From: JAGTRP01 sp050259815
GTDB lineage: Bacteria > Pseudomonadota > Gammaproteobacteria > Burkholderiales > Rhodocyclaceae
Assembly (NCBI GenBank): GCA_050259815.1
Contig: JBLNBI010000069.1
Location: 1-9,407 of the forward strand
Direction of reading: 5' to 3'
DNA length: 9,407 bases
The notes beneath the pieces are model-generated. The model did no database searches, had not been told where the DNA came from, and saw only the letters and a program-made list of their open reading frames with translations. This document shows positions 7,704 to 9,407 of this stretch, one piece after another. The position numbers and the translations under genes are program-made. How positions within the stretch are numbered: the stretch's first letter is position 1; every line of letters begins with the position of its first letter.

Positions 7704-7729
7704 CTCCGGCAGGGGTTTCCTGGCCGGAG
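7704..7729 (-). other. Intercistronic hairpin between peptides 3 and 2
   Basis: CTCCGGC (7704-7710) pairs with GCCGGAG (7723-7729). An additional AGG/CCT inner stem, one bulged base and a 5-base loop complete the structure. In the minus-strand transcript it lies 12 bases after the peptide 3 stop. There is no T-run after it, so it is not a standard terminator. It could stabilise the 3' end of the upstream mRNA or attenuate read-through. Confidence 0.5.
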
Positions 7730-7741
7730 GCCGGGCAGGGA

Positions 7742-8002
7742 TCAGAAGGCGACGGCGGCCGCTCCCCGCTGGGTGGGGCTGACGTTCAAGGCCAGAGGGC
7801 CGAGGTCGGCGCCGATCACGCCGACGTTGTTGAGGGCAGCCACATTGACCACCTGGTTCTGGCGGATGTCCTGGATCACATTCACCTGGACGTTGGCCAC
7901 GGGGCCGGCGTCCTTGAGGGAGCGGAAGCCGCCCCGCACGGTCTTGAGGGCCTGGCGGTCGAGGGATTGGCTGTGGGGAAGGTCGCGGATGGCGAGGGTC
8001 AT
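7742..8002 (-). CDS. Double-glycine-leader peptide 3 (86 aa)
   Basis: The leader is one residue shorter than in the others (AIRDL at 4-8, LD at 14-15, AL at 18-19, V22, GG at 24-25) but keeps every key position relative to the Gly-Gly cut. The 61-residue mature part has no cysteine and is dominated by Val, Asn, Gln and Ala (VQVNVIQDI, QNQVVNVAALNNVGVIG, NVSPTQ). The elements QNQ, NNV and PTQ occur in the same order with similar spacing in peptides 4 and 5, so the mature parts are related as well as the leaders. The Shine-Dalgarno AAGGAG lies 6 bases before the ATG. Hairpins sit on both sides of the gene. The alternating polar/aliphatic composition suggests beta-structure; this is inference. 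Confidence 0.84.
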   Translation of the reverse strand: MTLAIRDLPHSQSLDRQALKTVRGGFRSLKDAGPVANVQVNVIQDIRQNQVVNVAALNNVGVIGADLGPLALNVSPTQRGAAAVAF

Positions 8003-8022
8003 GGGATTCTCCTTGAGAGAGA

Positions 8023-8044
8023 GGTGCGGCCCCAGGGCCGCACC
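8023..8044 (-). other. Intercistronic hairpin between peptides 4 and 3
   Basis: A perfect 9-bp GC-rich stem (GGTGCGGCC, 8023-8031, with GGCCGCACC, 8036-8044) and a 4-base loop fill most of the 51-bp gap between peptide 4 and peptide 3. In the minus-strand RNA it is followed by a TCTCTCTC stretch and then the AAGGAG ribosome-binding site of peptide 3. Without a T-run it is more likely a partial attenuator or an RNA-stability element than a terminator. Confidence 0.55.
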
Positions 8045-8053
8045 CGGATTGGC

Positions 8054-8329
8054 TTACATGCGGAAGACGCTGTTGGTGGCGGTCTGGGTCGGCTTTACCT
8101 TGGAGCTGATGCCGTCGGCGAAGGCCACGTTGTTGCCGTTGGCGTTGAAGGTCTCCTGGTTCTGGCCGATGAGTTGGTCCACCTTCAGGGACTTGTCGTG
8201 GGAGGACAGGTCCCAGAGGTCGGACCGGTAGTAGGACGGGGCGCCCTTGTGGCCGCCTTGCACGGCCGCCATGGCCTTGGCGTCGAGGGTTTCGGTGCGG
8301 GACAGGTCCTTGATGAGCAGAATGCGCAT
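8054..8329 (-). CDS. Double-glycine-leader peptide 4 (91 aa)
   Basis: The leader (LIKDL at 5-9, LD at 15-16, AM at 19-20, V23, GG at 25-26) fits the C39-type substrate pattern. The predicted 65-residue mature chain lacks cysteine. It starts HKGAPSYY, has a charged variable middle (about 35-53) and ends in a conserved block (IGQNQETFN...GNNVAFADGISS...PTQTATN, residues 54-89). That block is nearly identical in peptide 5, both as protein (34 of 36 residues) and as DNA (4 differences in 108 bases), so the two genes are a recent tandem duplication. The Shine-Dalgarno AAGGAG lies 7 bases before the ATG. The function is unknown; it is probably exported after cleavage. Confidence 0.86.
   Translation of the reverse strand: MRILLIKDLSRTETLDAKAMAAVQGGHKGAPSYYRSDLWDLSSHDKSLKVDQLIGQNQETFNANGNNVAFADGISSKVKPTQTATNSVFRM
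8063..8170 (-). repeat. 108-bp direct repeat, copy in peptide 4
   Basis: This segment encodes residues 54-89 of peptide 4 and matches 8369-8476 in peptide 5 with four base differences by eye and no gaps. Upstream of it, between leader and repeat, the two genes have diverged strongly. Confidence 0.85.
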
Positions 8330-8362
8330 GATGTTTCTCCTTGAATGGGGTCGGGGTCGGGA

Positions 8363-8638
8363 TTAGGCGAAGACGGTGTTGGTGGCGGTCTGGGTCGGCT
8401 TCACCTTGGAGCTGATGCCGTCGGCGAAGGCCACGTTGTTGCCGTTGAAGTTGAAGGTCTCCTGGTTCTGGCCGATCTTCTGGGTGACGTCCAGGGACTT
8501 GTCGTTCTTGGAACCGTCGAAGGCGGACATCCAGTAGTAGGACGGCATGCCTTTCATCATCCCGCCTTGAACGGCGGCCATGGCCTTGGCGTCGAGGGCT
8601 TCGGTACGGGGCAGATCCTTGATGGTCAGGGTTTTCAT
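8363..8638 (-). CDS. Double-glycine-leader peptide 5 (91 aa), first in operon
   Basis: This is the promoter-proximal gene of the set. The leader (TIKDL at 5-9, LD at 15-16, AM at 19-20, V23, GG at 25-26) is almost that of peptide 4. The 65-residue mature chain starts MMKGMPSYY, is cysteine-free, and ends in the block shared with peptide 4 (residues 55-90). AGGAG lies 8 bases before the ATG. A sigma-54 promoter lies about 70 bases upstream, which would give a 5' untranslated region of nearly 60 bases. The gap to peptide 4 is only 33 bp. The product is probably exported and is likely the most highly expressed of the set, given its position and the hairpins further downstream. That expression level is inference. 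Confidence 0.87.
   Translation of the reverse strand: MKTLTIKDLPRTEALDAKAMAAVQGGMMKGMPSYYWMSAFDGSKNDKSLDVTQKIGQNQETFNFNGNNVAFADGISSKVKPTQTATNTVFA
8369..8476 (-). repeat. 108-bp direct repeat, copy in peptide 5
   Basis: This is the second copy of the repeat described at 8063-8170. It encodes residues 55-90 of peptide 5. The protein differences are Phe64 for Ala63 and Thr88 for Ser87. Confidence 0.85.
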
Positions 8639-8705
8639 TTCAGTGACTCCTAGTCAGGGTTGGGGTTGGTTGAATCGAGCTTTTTGTTTCGCTCGCCAGA
8701 CCTAT

Positions 8706-8721
8706 TGCAGGGGGTGTGCCA
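8706..8721 (-). promoter_or_regulatory. Sigma-54 (-24/-12) promoter of the peptide operon
   Basis: The minus strand reads TGGCACACCCCCTGCA from 8721 to 8706. The sigma-54 consensus is TGGCACG-N4-TTGC(A/T). Only two bases differ, and the GG and GC doublets have exactly the required 10-base separation. The predicted start is near 8695, about 57 bases before the peptide 5 ATG. A second TGGCACG 11 bases upstream (8732-8726) lacks a correctly spaced GC. Sigma-54 promoters need an ATP-dependent activator bound upstream, and the IHF-like site and inverted repeats beyond it fit that design. Confidence 0.7.
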
Positions 8722-8749
8722 GCCCGTGCCATGGAGGCTGAAAAATTTT

Positions 8750-8762
8750 TAAGCTATTGAAT
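8750..8762 (-). promoter_or_regulatory. Probable IHF-binding site
   Basis: ATTCAATAGCTTA on the minus strand matches the IHF consensus WATCAA-N4-TTR at every defined position except the second. It lies about 30 bases upstream of the -24 element, within an A/T-rich tract (AAAAATTTTT at 8741-8750 next to it). This is where IHF normally bends DNA between the enhancer and a sigma-54 promoter. Confidence 0.5.
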
Positions 8763-8793
8763 ATTGGCCAAAAAATATTTATTGGCTGCGCCG

Positions 8794-8819
8794 ATGCCGC
8801 CTGCGCCGTTCGGCGGCAT
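8794..8819 (-). terminator. Inverted repeat, possible terminator of the DUF4399 gene
   Basis: ATGCCGCC (8794-8801) and GGCGGCAT (8812-8819) form a perfect 8-bp GC-rich stem with a 10-base loop. On the minus strand it lies about 70 bases after the DUF4399 stop. A T-rich stretch (TATTTTTT) occurs only some 17 bases further on, so termination here is possible but not typical. Confidence 0.3.
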
Positions 8820-8830
8820 GGCGGGCAGGG

Positions 8831-8857
8831 GCCAACACTTTTCCGTGGGGTGTTGGC
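8831..8857. promoter_or_regulatory. Inverted repeat, candidate activator-binding enhancer
   Basis: GCCAACAC (8831-8838) and GTGTTGGC (8850-8857) are perfect 8-bp arms with an 11-base spacer, centred about 124 bases upstream of the -24 element, a usual distance for a sigma-54 enhancer. A shorter copy of the half-sites, GCCAA-N10-TTGGC, occurs at 8767-8786. The alternative is an RNA hairpin after the DUF4399 gene, but it has no T-run. A further GC palindrome, GGCGCC-GGC-GGCGCC (8872-8886), directly follows that gene's stop codon. Confidence 0.4.
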
Positions 8858-8886
8858 GTCGGGCAAACGGGGGCGCCGGCGGCGCC

Positions 8887-9321
8887 TCACTTCACCGTGA
8901 TGGTGATCTTCTTGGAGTAGATGGGCGGGTGGTGGGGGATGTGCTTGTCGTCCCCCATGAGGAGTTGCAGAGTGTGCTTGCCCGGGGGCAGCTCCAGCAT
9001 CGTCTCCGTCTGCCCGGCGCCGAAGTGGAGGTGGTTCTTGTCCGAGGGGATTTCCTGGTCGGCCGGGGGCAGGTCGGTATCGATGAGGAGGTGGTGGTGG
9101 CCCGTCCTCGGGAATTTCACGTCCTTGGGCGCCACCCCCATGTTGCGCAGCCCGAACCAGACCTTGAAGGGCTTGCCGGCCGGCTGTACCTGGCCGTAGT
9201 TGGGCCAGCCGCTATACACGTAGGCGTTGGGCGGCGCCGCGGTGGGGCCGGCCGAGGCGGCGCAGGGCAGGAGCAGGGCCGCGGAGAGGGCGAGGGCCTT
9301 GGCGAAGTTCAGGGATTCCAT
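8887..9321 (-). CDS. Secreted DUF4399 protein
   Basis: This 144-residue protein starts at the ATG at 9321, which has GAGG 6 bases upstream. An in-frame GTG at 9333 would add four residues and overlap the preceding stop as GTGA, so coupling from that start is possible. A signal peptide covers 1-24 (hydrophobic LALSAALLLP, cleavage after ASA), giving a mature domain of about 120 residues in the periplasm or outside the cell. The DUF4399 hallmarks are all present: FGLRNMGVAP, TGHHHLLIDTDLP, PSDKNHLHFGAGQTET, LPPGKHTLQLLMGD, HIPHHPPIYSKKITITVK. The many histidines suggest metal binding, but the biochemical role of the family is not established. The last 25 residues closely resemble those of the partial gene just upstream, a tandem paralogue. 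Confidence 0.9.
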   Translation of the reverse strand: MESLNFAKALALSAALLLPCAASAGPTAAPPNAYVYSGWPNYGQVQPAGKPFKVWFGLRNMGVAPKDVKFPRTGHHHLLIDTDLPPADQEIPSDKNHLHFGAGQTETMLELPPGKHTLQLLMGDDKHIPHHPPIYSKKITITVK

Positions 9322-9329
9322 GGGCGGCC

Positions 9330-9407
9330 TCACTTCACCGTGACGGTGATCTTCTTGGAGTAGACGGGCGGGTCGTGGGGGACGTGGTTGTAGTCCCCCA
9401 ATAGCAG
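9330..9407 (-). CDS. 3' end of a second DUF4399 protein (partial)
   Basis: The last 25 codons of a minus-strand gene that begins beyond the window. They encode LLLGDYNHVPHDPPVYSKK followed by ITVTVK and a TGA stop. This matches the C-terminus of the complete DUF4399 gene at about 18 of 25 positions, so the two are tandem paralogues. Its stop overlaps the optional GTG start of the next gene, indicating one operon. Confidence 0.85.
   Translation of the reverse strand: MLLGDYNHVPHDPPVYSKKITVTVK

Noticed and set aside
7241..8344. Long open frame on the plus strand (367 codons) across the peptide genes
   Set aside because: It is the antisense of four peptide genes that share a conserved leader and have ribosome-binding sites. 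Its Gly/Val/Ala/Glu-rich translation matches no family and is typical of GC-rich shadow frames.
7114..8638. CRISPR-like or mobile repeat array
   Set aside because: The repeated DNA is explained by homologous coding segments of the peptide genes; there are no evenly spaced short repeats and no transposase or terminal repeats.
7114..8638. Lanthipeptide or thiazole-forming RiPP precursors
   Set aside because: None of the five peptides contains cysteine and no cyclase, dehydratase or radical SAM gene is present in the window.
8702..8890. 62-codon minus-strand frame upstream of the peptide operon
   Set aside because: It runs through the sigma-54 promoter and the inverted repeats, and has an Arg-rich unstructured translation and no credible ribosome-binding site.

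Overview
The window is GC-rich, tightly packed bacterial DNA. The gene content (a GcvA-type LysR regulator, NudC, a Cache-GGDEF-EAL protein, a DUF4399 protein, a sigma-54 promoter with an IHF-like site) suggests a Gram-negative proteobacterium, most likely a betaproteobacterium of the Rhodocyclaceae type. That placement is inference. Almost every gene lies on the minus strand; only the LysR gene at the left edge is on the plus strand.

Layout from left to right. (1) 88-999: LysR-family regulator (+), ending 4 bp from a convergent alpha/beta hydrolase (1004-1984, -) that has an inverted repeat over its putative promoter. (2) 2099-5199 (-): nudC followed by a large Cache-GGDEF-EAL protein, joined by a 4-bp ATGA overlap. 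(3) 5272-7097 (-): a PP2C protein phosphatase and a secreted SUMF1/FGE-fold protein, 11 bp apart. (4) 7114-8638 (-): five consecutive small genes for peptides of 74-97 residues. They share one N-terminal leader ending in Gly-Gly and have different, cysteine-free C-terminal parts. (5) 8639-8886: a regulatory region with a good sigma-54 -24/-12 promoter reading into the peptide genes, an IHF-like site and several inverted repeats. (6) 8887-9407 (-): a secreted DUF4399 protein and the 3' end of a second, tandem copy.

The centre of interest is regions 3-5. Transcription from the sigma-54 promoter would run through five double-glycine-leader peptides and then into the phosphatase (16 bp after the last peptide) and the SUMF1-like protein. 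The leaders fit the substrate pattern of C39 peptidase-containing ABC exporters: hydrophobic residues at -12, -7 and -4, and Gly at -2 and -1. The peptides are therefore probably cleaved and exported, but no exporter, immunity gene or classical RiPP-modifying enzyme is in the window. Two pairs of genes are separated by GC-rich hairpins that could set different expression levels. Four of the five mature parts share an Asn/Gln/Val-rich core, which suggests a secreted beta-structured or self-assembling product rather than a membrane-active bacteriocin. I do not recognise this peptide set as a described system.
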